Below are positions 1 through 64,000 of a stretch of 64,000 nt of DNA, piece by piece. Position 1 is the first letter of the stretch. Each line of letters opens with the position of its first letter. The notes under the pieces were generated by a model. That model was not told the origin of the DNA, ran no database searches, and saw only the letters and a list, made by a program, of their open reading frames with translations. Position numbers and translations under genes: made by a program. This DNA is from Phoronis australis (lineage: Eukaryota > Phoronida > Phoronidae): contig NMRA01000308.1 of assembly GCA_002633005.1 (NCBI GenBank), positions 1 through 64,000 on the forward strand, written 5' to 3'.

Positions 1-1101
1 ACTTGTGAAAAATATCTCCTCATGGTGTCCTACATCTGCCACTGGGTCCCTCGCCATATGATTTTTCTGGGCATAATTTTTCAATGATGAAATTTTCTTT
101 CTAGCCTTTGTTCTGGATCAATATCTCTCCAAGACTGGTGCTTACGTTGACTTGATTTGGCACCAATTTTCTTGTTCTCGACTATCACATTGGCTTTTCT
201 CTCATCAGTTATGGTAGGAAACATTTTCCCTCGTGAGTAAAGCTTTTAGCCCTTTTTCGCAAATGTGTGCCATTTTGTACTCGCGTGATCAAGGTTTCAT
301 TGAAACACTTCAATAGCTTGTTTGTTGGGTTAATCCGAATCAACACAGTGGGATGGCTTGGATACTTTAAACATGGTTTTACTAAACCCGCTTTATGGCC
401 TAACAAAACCAGGCTTTCAGACCTGTAAACCATGTTGGTGAAATGCAAGTTATGTCTAAAATTAGACCAGGTTTAGGAAGACCAGGTTTAAGTCTTAAAC
501 GCAAGGGCCATGCCCCCCCCCTAAAATTCTCCCAGATGCCATTTGGCCGTTCGGGGTGCGAATTGCTGACTAGCATATCCGCGCACCCAGGGGGGCGAAT
601 GCACAATGCATAGGCCTTGAACAAATCCCGTTTACCGTTTATTGTTTTTTTTTAGTAATAAGGTTCACAAACACCAAAAATTCGAGACCCCTGTATCCCT
701 ACATTTTAGGCTGGGCGTGCGCATGTAGCGAAATTCTGGTTATTCCTGTGCCCTGCCCCCAACTCAAAATCCTGGATCTGCCCCTGGTCTATACGTATAA
801 TTATCCGCTGTGCGCTTGCTCAGTTACAACGAAGAGGCTGGTTAATTGTTTTCGCGCTGTATTTGCCGCATGGTAAATGGTCTGTAGTGTGGACGTTCGG
901 CTGACTGGGAGGAAGTTGTTCTAAAGCAAGTTGTTCAAAGGTGGTCGTAGTGACGGACACTGCTAAACGTATCGTGCGACTGGTCCTTCAGACAAGTCGC
1001 ATCTCGCTTTACTTGGATACAGTTTCTCGGTCCATTTGGATCCGACGTATGCTAGTCTTCTGAGATTGGTTTTGGTAGCCAGGATTTCAACAGTTTGCGC
1101 C
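1..1101. other. 5' flank of the CASD1-like gene, with dispersed-repeat debris
   Basis: I see no convincing exon before 1102. Positions 360-500 repeat the words ACCAGG and GGTTTA in both orientations, suggesting a degraded inverted element. Positions 480-800 hold C-runs and phrases such as GGATCTGCCCCTG, which recur in variant form near 5740 and 40320, so this is probably dispersed-repeat material. The roughly 300 bases before 1102 would hold the promoter and 5' UTR of the CASD1-like gene. I do not see a clear TATA box. Confidence 0.35.
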
Positions 1102-2064
1102 ATGAACACATTGACAGCGTTTACTGCTGTACTACTGCTTGGAATTTTTGGAACGTACATTCTTTATTACAGCTACAACTGGATTTTCGTGAGTTCTCGC
1201 CTCAAACAACCACACGGAGTGCGGACGTTAAAGTTTAACAAGTGGTTGATCGACAAGATGTCGTGTTTTAAAATGATTTCTGAAAATGGAACTTGGTCGA
1301 ATAATAGGTGGCTGCCCAGCGGCAAATGCCATGTAGTCAAGTATAGCAAAAAGGACGTTAAGAGATGCTTTACTGCTAGAGCAAAATTCAAAGGATTTAC
1401 TCACATTGCCTTTGTTGGCGATTCACGGATCCGTGATACATTGTTCCAAATGATGCTCTATTTCGATAAATTCCCTGTGAAGGGACACAATGATTACAAT
1501 TTTATGTTTCCGCAGTTTTCGCTGAGAATTCAATCCCGCTTCAACACTTACATGGACAGAAACCACGCTAAGCTATACGAACAATGGGCAAGTCAAAATT
1601 GTAGTCTGTCAGGACGCCCCGACCTTGTGATCGACGGGGTTGCTGGATGGATGATAAAATTTTGGAAAGGACAAACTTTGGATAAGTACAAGTCATTCTT
1701 CACATCTCGTTTTATGAAAGCTCTAAAAACGTTTGTATCGGATAGAAAATCCTTCTATATTTGGAGATTGCAAGAACCCAATAACAGACCATTAGAGAAA
1801 CGATGGGTCGAAAATGAAAATGAGATTCTCGTTCAATACAACAAATTCACCCAAAAGACGTTAAGTGGTTTGAATGATAACATTTTAGTATGGTCCAGCA
1901 ACAGAGGAATTGCCGAGCACTTTATTAATGACAGAACCTTCTTCCGCGATGGTCTTCATTACCAGTCGCCTTCTCCTGTACAAGACCTCTATGTGCAACA
2001 ATTGTTTAATATTTATTGTAACAAGTACATGAATTTTACCAACAGCTCACGTAACTGTTGTTGA
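1102..2064 (+). CDS. CASD1-like SGNH/PC-esterase O-acetyltransferase domain, stand-alone, intronless
   Basis: A 320-residue protein read from the first in-frame ATG; the frame is open further upstream but without another ATG. Residues about 6-25 form one hydrophobic signal-anchor. The rest matches the N-terminal luminal SGNH domain of CASD1 (sialic acid O-acetyltransferase). It has the nucleophile block FVGDSRIRD with Ser108, an LVIDGVAGWMIK block matching the CASD1 oxyanion-region strand, the acid/base block DGLH (Asp283, His286), and the family ending NIYCNK followed by CC. In human CASD1 this domain transfers acetyl from acetyl-CoA to the 9-OH of sialic acid in the Golgi. Here the multi-pass Cas1p-type membrane domain that follows in CASD1 is absent: a stop comes directly after the CC. 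Membership of the GDSR/DxxH family is secure. The substrate is unknown, and it could be a lineage-specific carbohydrate esterase or acetyltransferase. Confidence 0.85.
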   Translation: MNTLTAFTAVLLLGIFGTYILYYSYNWIFVSSRLKQPHGVRTLKFNKWLIDKMSCFKMISENGTWSNNRWLPSGKCHVVKYSKKDVKRCFTARAKFKGFTHIAFVGDSRIRDTLFQMMLYFDKFPVKGHNDYNFMFPQFSLRIQSRFNTYMDRNHAKLYEQWASQNCSLSGRPDLVIDGVAGWMIKFWKGQTLDKYKSFFTSRFMKALKTFVSDRKSFYIWRLQEPNNRPLEKRWVENENEILVQYNKFTQKTLSGLNDNILVWSSNRGIAEHFINDRTFFRDGLHYQSPSPVQDLYVQQLFNIYCNKYMNFTNSSRNCC

Positions 2065-2400
2065 ATGAGAATTCTGAACCACGATCTTAAATAGACATTG
2101 TTAGCGAGATAAATGACATGGAACCAGCGCGGCAACATTGATTTCGTTCCTTATTCAGATTAAAATTCATTTTCATTGTTGCTCGAGATCTTGAACATTA
2201 ACGAGATGTTATCGGTTTCACGGGCGAAAAACTCGTGTTTGGAATTATTGTTAAATGGGGCAACGGTTGATAGTACCGTCATCGATTGAAGAGATGGGAT
2301 TGGCTGAGCGTGCTGTATGAGATAACTGCGGTCGTAAACCAAAACGCCCGTTTAGCGTACGAGTTTCAAAGTCAGAAAACGCATAAGTAAGGCAAATACG
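2065..2400. other. 3' flank of the CASD1-like gene
   Basis: No coding signal is seen after the stop. No AATAAA lies close to the stop. The first clear one on this strand is near 2728, beyond the inverted-repeat element, so transcripts may read through that element or use a variant signal. Confidence 0.3.
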
Positions 2401-2704
2401 GTGGCCCAAAGCTGACATTGAAAAAATAATATTCGGAAAAAACCTTCCCTCCACGGAGAAACCTCTTCTCCACGGAGAAAGCTCCTCCGCGGCGGAAAAG
2501 TTTATTTCCTCGGAAAAAGGGAATTAAAATTTTCTCCGCTGCGAAAAGGTTTCCTCCACTGCGAAAAGGTTTTCTCCGCGGTGAAATGTTTTTTCGTGGA
2601 GAATTTTTCTCTGCGGCGGAAAGGTTTTCTCCGCAAAGAAAATTTTTTTTTTGGTAATATTTTTTCAATATCAGCTTCGGGCCACAGAAGCTTTGGGTCA
2701 CCGT
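2401..2704. mobile_element. Short inverted-repeat element with internal TTTTCTCCGCGG-type repeats
   Basis: The arms are inverted copies: 2401-2432 starts GTGGCCCAAAGCTGACATTG, and its reverse complement with few mismatches occupies about 2654-2685. The right end carries a second copy of the outer part, up to the CCGTA near 2704. Between the arms lies a degenerate tandem array (about 2444-2640) of roughly 20-bp units built on TTTTCTCCGCGG and its complement. There is no ORF of note. The structure fits a non-autonomous DNA transposon (MITE). Confidence 0.55.
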
Positions 2705-3711
2705 ACGCAAACGACCAACATGACTGTTAATAAATTTGAAAGTAAACAGTATCCGTCTTTGTAGTTTTAGAATCGACGCATTATAAGAGAAATTAGCAAA
2801 TTTCTTCAGCATCGTGGATAATTATAAGCTATGAGCATCGCTTAATTTGTGAATCGATTAGGACGGATTTATCAGAGTCTGGCTCAGGCTCGCTTGGGCG
2901 TTGGGGTGACAAAAGCCTATAATGTTATAGGAGTTGTCTCATGGCATGCTGAGAATGAAAAGTTTGTGGTCATTTCACATTAAAAGCCCTACAGATGAGC
3001 ACATACACTTTATCCAGTCTTCTATTGTTGTACACTACTACTCCTACTGAAAAGCAATGTAGGCTGAGAAAAAAGGGGCAAGAGGTACATAAACTAGACC
3101 TTACACCCCAAAACCACCACTTCTGTACCGATGCACGACATGAGCCAACATAAGAATCTGAAAGAAAATTTCGTACAGATTCATAAAACTTGGTACCAAA
3201 CATTTTTTGCAATTCTAGCTTTTGTGCAGTTCGTAGTTAATTTCTCAGTCGCCACTCAGCTAATGCTGACATACAGCAGAGGGCCGACAGTATCTTGAAG
3301 AAAAGTCGAACTAATGGTTTTTATACGAAGACAAGGTATTTTGCTAGACATGCATATGTGAAATATTGTAAATACGGACAATTTTTGTGAATAAGGTTTG
3401 ATATAGCCTTAGCAGAAAGCGATTACCATGTGCAGATAAGCTTGGCACAACATTAAAATAGCTCATGGGTTTCTGATGCTGAGCGTGTTATGTACCATGG
3501 AGAATAATTAGTGCACGCATCTTGTTCTATAAATTACCAGCATCGTGTGAGGAATTACCGACTTCAAGGAAACAACATGGAGGTGTTAATTATGAACGCA
3601 GCGTAGATGGATCAATTTCGCCCGCACAAGTATGTTTATCGAGTCATTGACTTTATTGACTGAGTTGGAGTTAATGGTGGGATTTTTACAACACAATTAA
3701 TGATATTGAAA
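2705..3711. other. Noncoding spacer between two mobile elements
   Basis: I see no gene, RNA or clear repeat here. Short ORFs on the minus strand lack recognisable similarity and have no splice context. Confidence 0.3.
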
Positions 3712-5395
3712 TAGGGCCGTCCCGGATTGCACACGGCGCCATAAGTCTCCTTTGTGTCGGAAATAAGAAAGCGCGTGGGCTCGTTTTAGAAATCAGGCAC
3801 ATTTTCATGTCTCTCATTGATGTCACATCACACATCCACAGGTATTTGTCCTGTTTATCAAACTTTCTCACATCGGAGTTGCAGCCCACAGCACAGCAGT
3901 AATACTTCGTTGGCATTAGAGGACTAGAGAATGACATATAGATGGCGCTGGCTATTCGCATAGGACGAATAGATGACCGAAAAAAACTTGAATCAGACAA
4001 CAACAAATAACACGTGAAGTCCAATGACACGAAAACTTGGCAGCAAATGTGCCTGACGGATGTTTACAGCATTGTGGGTAAATACACAAGGGCGACGCAC
4101 CATAGCACAGGCGCTTGGGTTTATCGCAAATGACGTCACTCAATAATATATATAAGAAAACATAAAGGTTGGACACTTAAACTTTGCCAAGCCGAGGCTC
4201 CCAACTTCAACCGTCCAAAATCCAAATAAAATCTGCGTGCACCTCCCTCAGTCTGGTGTTGCATAAACCTTCGAAGCCTTATCTTTCCTAGATCCCATTA
4301 ACTGTATTCGTGAGAGGTGAATTGGCGATGGAATTTCTAAAACAATCTCAAAACTCTGAATTCAAGGACCTGAAATAGTAAACATGGCGGATTTCAGTTG
4401 TGCTTCAACTTGTACGCCTGTCGTAGGTGAAACTTCGAGTTTGAGCTGGCAACCTATATTTCAAATTCAATAATTGTAATCCAAAACTCAACTAATTGAA
4501 AATGTTAAAGTTAGTATTTTAATGATTATTTGTAACTTTATTCCACTGACGGCTCATTTTAGCCCTTAACTTAGAATTTTATTACATAAACTGGCGTATC
4601 TTGTTTCTCATCTTGACATCAAGCACTTTTTTGATTGAAGCACAACACACACTCGGCCAGAAAACGCAGTCCGTGCAAGTATTACAATGCGCGTGGCCGA
4701 CGAGTTAACTCAATGGTTTTGGCCAAAAAACCTTCATAAGAAATCACAGTACACAAAAAACTTCGCATATCAATACAGTATCAGGATAATTTATATTTGA
4801 CACAAATATGTGAGTAATTACATTTATTTGGCAATAAAGTGCTCTCTGCTTCTCATGATCAAGTAGTCGATGGATTGACGGCGAAAGCCGCGCGAAATTA
4901 GACTTTCGGATTTAGCTCGGGAGCGTCTGTCAAAACCCGGATGTGCGAAGACCGTCTGTCATGACATCACGGAATTAGGTCCTTGAATTTGTGATTTTGG
5001 CATTCTTTTGGCATTTTTGTCGCCAAATTACCACTTGAAGGCAATTTGAAGAGATAGAATGAAAGAAAGTATTCTAAGAGTTGTTCGATGCTAGTTTCGT
5101 GGAGTTCCATGCACATTTGAGTAGAAAATTCTGAGCAAACAGATTTCGAGTGTCCAACCTTTATGTTTTCTTATATATTATGAGTGACGTCATTTGCGAT
5201 AAACCCAAGCGCCTGTGCACCATAGGGAGCTGGAGGGCTATAGCCCCCCAGTTTTTACAGTGCTGCACCGCCTGTGGACATGGGCGGCGCACCATATAGG
5301 GGGCAGGGGGCTATAGCCCCCACTTATTTTAGTATTGTGTCGCCCATGACTCTACAGCGAGATTCGAAAGTCGATGTGTAATGCGGGACGGCCCT
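3712..5395. mobile_element. ~1.7-kb TIR element with a second internal long inverted repeat
   Basis: The ends are inverted copies: ATAGGGCCGTCCCG near 3712 and CGGGACGGCCCTAT near 5395. Inside, a second, longer inverted pair occurs: about 4094-4165 contains GCGCTTGGGTTTATCGCAAA, and about 5152-5218 holds the reverse complement, through to the shared GTTGGACACT. The spacer between the inner arms (about 4166-5151) has no transposase-like ORF. This fits a non-autonomous fold-back or nested DNA transposon. Confidence 0.6.
5218..5345 (+). repeat. Two diverged ~75-bp tandem copies built around GGGGGCTATAGCCCCC
   Basis: Two consecutive diverged copies share CACCATA, a G-rich run, the palindrome GGGCTATAGCCC, a T-rich stretch and then GCCCATG or GGGCGG. 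The block lies inside the right half of the 3712-5395 element. Confidence 0.5.
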
Positions 5396-5589
5396 ATCAA
5401 ATAGCGGTGTGCTCTAGTGAAGGTCATTATATCCACAGTGACTATGTTGAATAGCAATGAACTTCCTTTGATGTAACGTGCTCAGAAATTTGGTGAATTC
5501 CGCAAGACTTGCCGACGAGTCACAAAAACTCGAAATGCGCTGCTTTTCGTACGCGACTACAGCAAATCACAATTATGCAAAGAAATTTA

Positions 5590-5757
5590 ATTTTTCAGGT
5601 GAACCTCCTCAATTTTTTCGAGTTGGGTTACTTGGGGTTTCACGTTGGCGGTGCCGTTTTCGTTTCGCTTGCGACGTTTGTTTTTTAATTCTTATTTTCT
5701 GATCCTGTCCCAAGGGGGGCTTAAACCCCTTGAATCCCATGTACATCCGCCACTGCA
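5590..5757 (+). repeat. Dispersed repeat copy (family also at 40115-40332)
   Basis: The T-rich body is followed by TGATCCTGTCCCAAGGGGGG, then CTTGAATCCC and ATCCGCCACTG. A second copy near 40240-40332 has the matching order TGATTCTGTCCCGAGGGTGG, CTGAACCCCC and ATCTGCCTCTG. Two related copies in one window indicate a dispersed family, SINE-like or a transposon remnant. The class is not identified. Confidence 0.45.
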
Positions 5758-5838
5758 GGGGAGGGGCGTTCTTGATAGCAGTGGCACACCTTTAGGTGTC
5801 CTAATTCAATCTCCCATTATTTCAGCATTACATAATGT

Positions 5839-8507
5839 CTTAAAGGAGCATGCCACCCAAAAACAACCTAATTTGTATCAATTTAGATCGAGTAGTTCTA
5901 CTCCATAACGACACGTTACGGTTGCGTTACCTGACACATGACGGCAGACGGAGGTATTGAAATTATCCAATGACGTCATCGGTTTCACACGCAGTCTGTT
6001 CAGCAGTTCACAACACGGGTTACTGTAGGCAATGACCGTCGACTCTGTTGGCCCGACCCAGAGGCGATGCAGCTCCTATAAGCGCTCCATACGCCGGAAG
6101 CTTTTCGGCGAATTAAGCCTCGCACTGGCTAAAGCATGAAAGTCACGTTGTTATAAATATCTTTTGCGTATAGAGGGACACCTTAGGAGATTGGCGGTGT
6201 GTTTAATTCCTTCCAACTCGAACAAATACTTCCGTTATCGAACTTTTTGTTCGAGCAGTCACTCGTTCAGTTCCCAAAATCGTGAACTCACCATTTTTAT
6301 ACTGAGCACACTCCAATTTTTACCGCGCTCGCTAGGTGATGTGACTTCATGACCTCAATCTTTAAATAGGCCAAAGGTGAGCCATTGCAGTCTTGTCAGT
6401 CAAATGTTCGTTTCCAAAATGCCACCACTTATAACTTATACTTATCTTTAATTGGCGTTACTAGAAACTGGTTGTACTTCAATGAATTATTTTTTGTATT
6501 TGATAAAAATAAATGCTGTTGATATGACATTTAATAGTCTTTGTGCACATATTTGACATTTTAATGTTTAACAATACGGCAAATGCAAGGCTGGTTCCCG
6601 GCAGCACGTACGCAAAGGGCGGGAACTTCAGCTTTCAAAGTTCGCCGGTAGGACCGCAACTTCTGACCATCGGCCTGGTTAAAAGAATCTCTTGGCGTGC
6701 GCCGAGTCAAAATGTTGAGTTCACGATTTTGGGAACTGAAATAGGGACTGCTCGAAGAAAAAGTTTGATAACAGGAGTATTTGTTCGAGTAGGAAGGAAT
6801 TAAACACATCGACAACCTCCTAAGGTGTTCCTCTATGCGCAAAAGGTATTTATAACAACGTGACTTTCATGCTTTAGTAGGTGCGCCGAGGCATAATTCG
6901 CCGAAAAGCTTCCGGCGTACAGAGCGCCTATAGGAGCTGCATCACCTCTGGTTCGGGCCAACAGAGGCGATGGTCATTGCCTAGGGTTACTGGTGTCAGC
7001 TTATCGTTTAAAGTCATCGTTTAACACCAACAAATCATCAAACTTCGATGTAAAACCCTTAAAAATACACCGAGTTCTTATAAAAACGTGTTGTTTTATT
7101 TCGCTCTTACGGATTTATTGGTATTTGGACACACCGTAGCCTACAAAGTTCGGCAGGCCAACTTATAAGGCCCGTAGCAGGAGTTTGGGGTCTGTTCGGA
7201 GATAATTTCGAAGTATTTTCCGTGAGATACAGACAGGAGAACCTAGATCTGTGTTGTTTAGACTTGCAATTTTTTTAGTTCTAAACACAAAGCGCTGGTT
7301 AGCTTGGCCAGTGGCTCGGAGCCTGATCATGCCCGTCGCGGCCGGCCGGATTGACTCGTTATCCCGGCCAGTCAGAGTGTCTCGGAAACTGATCAGACAC
7401 CACGAACATAAACCAGCCAAAGTTCAGTGGAAACTAAACTTCCAGGAAGAAAATACTATACTAGTGAGCTTAAGTAATGTGCACCGGATTATTTTGGTGA
7501 ATTAGCCATGAAACTGCAAATCTATTTACTCGTCGGGGGCCGCGAATTCAGTTCCGCAGTTGGCCACAGCACCGTCAGGGCAGAAATTGTACATTGACAA
7601 TCATTATTTGAGTAATGTAAATGTAAATAAAGATTCCCCTAACACCTGGCCGTGGGATGGAAATCGATCGAGTTGTTTCACAACAGTTTCTGCCAGCAAA
7701 CACGAAATTAGCACGAGCTCACACGGCCTAGGTGTCCCGTCAATTGGTTTTATTGCACCTAAAGCCGGGTAACGCAGTGATTTATTCATTGTTGGCTTTT
7801 CAAATCCTTTGCACTCACGAACACTCCAAAGGCATTACGAATTGCATCTAACGAGACAGACGTTGTTTCAGTTTTATATAAGTATTGGTTAGGGTGAGAA
7901 TAACACATTTTGAAACAGAACGCTTAGTAATAAACGCCAACATGGCAACTCGCAATCCCGACTTTGGACGAGCTTGAGCTCATCAGTCCCGACTTCGCAG
8001 GTGGATCGTTAAGTTTTACAGGCTATCAATTCGAACAGGAATAGTGATGGATAAATACTAGAGAGGCGCCGTGAACAAGCTCAGACAACGGAACGTATGG
8101 AGTTATTTGGTAAGCCGGCGTTCGTCAGGCACTGCTACGTCTGCAGGCCACAGGCACGGAGATGTTTCACGGCCTCATACTTGCAATTTACAGCGTACAT
8201 TTCATTCTTCACTACCATGAGCCACTTCCTAAGTATTTCGGACTTTCGAGGAAGTAAAAAAAAAAACGATATACCCGCTTTCCTCGTAGCTGCTTAGTTC
8301 GGACAAGCGGAAACCATGCACCGCAACATAGCGGCATTCACTCTGCATATGAACCACTGACGTCGCTAGCGTCGTTTCTCACCTTCCTCACAGGTTAACG
8401 CGACACCTCTTGGCAAGGTAAGGTAGACCGTATGCGAAGCGATGTGGATATGGACCGATTAAGACGGCAAAAAAGACTAATTAAATCGGGTGGCATTCTC
8501 CTTTAAG
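5839..8507. mobile_element. ~2.7-kb element with TIRs CTTAAAGGAGNATGCCACCC
   Basis: CTTAAAGGAGCATGCCACCC begins at 5839, and its reverse complement (GGGTGGCATTCTCCTTTAAG) ends at 8507. No transposase is recognisable between them; the ORFs inside are short and unlike known families. A separate large inverted repeat (6018-6995) sits within it. It is probably a non-autonomous DNA transposon, with the fold-back either part of it or a nested insertion. Confidence 0.5.
6018..6995. repeat. Large fold-back inverted repeat (~280-bp arms)
   Basis: The left arm (about 6018-6295) and right arm (about 6711-6995) are reverse complements with scattered mismatches. They share AGGCAATGACC, CTGTTGGCCCG, CGCCGGAAGCTTTTCGGCGA, AAAGCATGAAAGTCACGTTG, GGAATTAAACACA and GTTCACGATTTTGGGAACTG in opposite orientation. 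The spacer is about 415 bp. Short ORFs are open on both arms simply because of the inversion. Confidence 0.7.
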
Positions 8508-9805
8508 TTTGTTTTAAGAACATGAAGTAATCCAAAAGCCAGAAAAAGACAGATACTGGGAGCAGCATGGTATTGGCATCAGAGTTACAAAACAGACAGA
8601 ACTTCTCAAGGTATTTATTAGTATTATATACTTGAAAATACATATAACTATATTTCACCATCAACCATAGGAAAAGCTTGATTTATAAATAGCCTGGGTG
8701 TACAAGAGCACTCCCAGTTATAAGGTTAGCAAAGTGAACAATCATTTTATAGGTGTTAACAATCGGGTGGAAAAATTTAATTCTCTCTAAAAAACCAACC
8801 TTTCGCACTTTCTACCATATGTTGAGTTTACATTGCATTTCCCATATCTACAGTTGAAGGGTGACATCCAATGGTGGTAACAGTTTTGTATTGATGACCA
8901 GACACTGAGTCTACCTAGTACTGTGTAAATGTCACAAAACAACATTTGCCCATTGAATGCAATTATTTGCAGCAAGGTTATCACCCATTCAAAAATAGAA
9001 AAAGATAATTTTGGCAATTATTTTTGTGCGATATAAATGAAGATTTACTGTAATCCTTTACTATGAATGCTAAAATATACAAATATGTTAGCTGCACATG
9101 ACACCACATCAGTAGAGCATAATCCACACGCAGCTGTTGTCTCATTGTGTGCAGAACTTTGGTTAGTCTTTCATTGGCTGTGCTCTTTCATCCCACTGTC
9201 ACCAATTTCCAACAAGATGGTTAATTTTTTCCACCACCCACAAAAGCCGCACATAGTGCAGAGGGTGAGGGCTCGATTGCTCATTTCTCACAGGATATGC
9301 CCGAGTGCGTACCCTCAGTACAGTTATGTTTGGAGTGTAAAGAGATGTGTTAACTAGTCACATGAAGCTCGCTATGGTTAGACATGTGGAGGGGGGTAGG
9401 CAGTGTACTGCAGCCATAGCCACACATAAGTTAGGCTCTTCATGTGCTGCGTCATATGGTTAGCACAAAGAGATGCTGGTCACAGCCCTAAAGAGCACAA
9501 AACAGATGACAAACCAATGTTCACCCTACCCTTCCAAACACTGGGATCCAATGGGACCCACCGTCCAAACATTTGGGGTCTATTTGAGGCACCAATTAAC
9601 TAGTTCTTTAGCTTAATTTCATCAAATGATGCACAAACGCTCGGGCCAACACTGTATCAGTAGAGGTAACAATAGTTTTCATTTAACTCAATACATAAAT
9701 TTCTGAACCCAAGTTTAGTAAACTGTAAACACACTTGCAAAAATCAAAAACAACAATTCATAATTGCACCACAATTCTTAAAAATGCATAAACTAATTTT
9801 AGAAC
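8508..9805. other. 3' flank / probable 3' UTR side of the neurobeachin gene
   Basis: This region lies downstream of the neurobeachin stop on the minus strand. No further exon is seen. The first AATAAA-type signal on the minus strand that I find is the TTTATT near 8613, about 1.2 kb after the stop. The polyadenylation site is therefore uncertain. Confidence 0.3.
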
Positions 9806-63333
<53,528 letters not shown>

Positions 63334-64000
63334 CTACAGTGACAAGACATTTTTGAACAGACGAAGAAGCTCAATGTAACTTTACATGAATGTATGCTTT
63401 TGTATTTTTCAACATGCGACACTATTTTAACAGTGAAAAGCGTCACTGACTGCAGACACTAACAAGAAAGCTACTTGTAATGACATCACAATTTAACCAA
63501 CTTTAAATAACTGGTCCAATTTCCCTGCTAAATCAATTTCAGGAATGGCCATGTAATATTCGGCGTGTACACACGAGACGACAGAGGTCAGGGTAGGGAA
63601 ACAACCAACGACTGGACTTTTAACTCAGGCCTGTGGGTTACACAAGTCCGAGGGCCCCAGGTATAGACTCGAGTTGAACCACAGGACTTAAGCTCCAACC
63701 TGCAGTGTGATGGAGTCAGGCCACAGACTTGACTACAATACTATCACTGCATCCCGTCAATTTCACTAAATTCCCCTATTGTGTATAAACAAGTGGTTTT
63801 TATTTTTACTTTAATTGTCAGTCCCATTAGAGCTGCCTTTTGTCTGAATCTACTCCTTGAAGTGAGGTGAGGGTAAGTACTGCACATTTCAAGAAGGAAG
63901 TCCCATTCACAAGCAGTGTAAGATTAGGCCATCTATTGGCCAGTTTGTGTCATGGTGTATAGCTGTGAGTGCAGGCCACTGCAGTAAGTTGTATAAGCTG
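63334..64000. other. Neurobeachin intron at the window edge
   Basis: No further exon of the family was found in the last 667 bases on the minus strand. The upstream exon must end in two bases of an Arg codon. Confidence 0.4.

Noticed and set aside
6164-6842. Mirror ORFs (MRIEGHLRRLAVCLIPS / MRIEEHLRRLSMCLIPS)
   Set aside because: They are the same sequence read from the two arms of the fold-back inverted repeat. No known protein is matched and there is no support for translation.

Overview
This is a window of animal nuclear DNA from a bilaterian invertebrate. Evidence: split genes with GT-AG introns, low-to-moderate GC, many terminal-inverted-repeat (TIR) and fold-back elements and minisatellites, and a neurobeachin that looks like the single invertebrate NBEA/rugose gene rather than a vertebrate NBEA or LRBA paralogue. 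I cannot fix the phylum; a marine deuterostome or lophotrochozoan would fit. Two single N characters (26882 and 56871) mark weak assembly points next to repeats.

Three protein-coding loci are supported. (1) 1102-2064 (+): an intronless stand-alone SGNH/CASD1-like O-acetyltransferase domain with one N-terminal membrane anchor. (2) 9806-63333 (-): the 3' third of a neurobeachin gene. I rebuilt it as 21 consecutive coding exons whose phases all fit, giving about 976 residues: a pre-PH region, PH, BEACH and a WD40 C-terminus ending in the family's WHHEFQGRY-type tail. Its 5' part lies beyond position 64000. (3) 46846-48698 (+): a two-exon MAB21L1/2 orthologue of exactly 359 residues, nested antisense inside the 31.9-kb intron that splits the neurobeachin PH domain (25616-57541). 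Human MAB21L1 sits antisense inside NBEA, and human MAB21L2 inside LRBA, so this window shows the single-copy form of that nesting.

Layout: 1-1101, flank with dispersed repeats; 1102-2064, CASD1-like gene; 2065-9805, mobile-element cluster (elements at 2401-2704, 3712-5395 and 5839-8507) and the neurobeachin 3' flank; 9806-25615, the BEACH/WD40 exons with short introns; 25616-46845, the first part of the giant intron (a near-identical 1-kb duplication, a 43-bp splice-site-like minisatellite, a ~145/440-bp satellite with CTCF-like motifs, a large palindrome, candidate regulatory DNA); 46846-49110, MAB21L; 49111-57541, the rest of the intron; 57542-63333, five more neurobeachin exons; 63334-64000, intron.

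The most unusual theme is that several tandem repeats in the neurobeachin gene carry splice signals. One minisatellite repeats a pyrimidine tract followed by CAG|GTAGGG (a recursive-splice-like junction) nine to ten times. Two others are tandem copies of the authentic 3' splice-site regions of coding exons.
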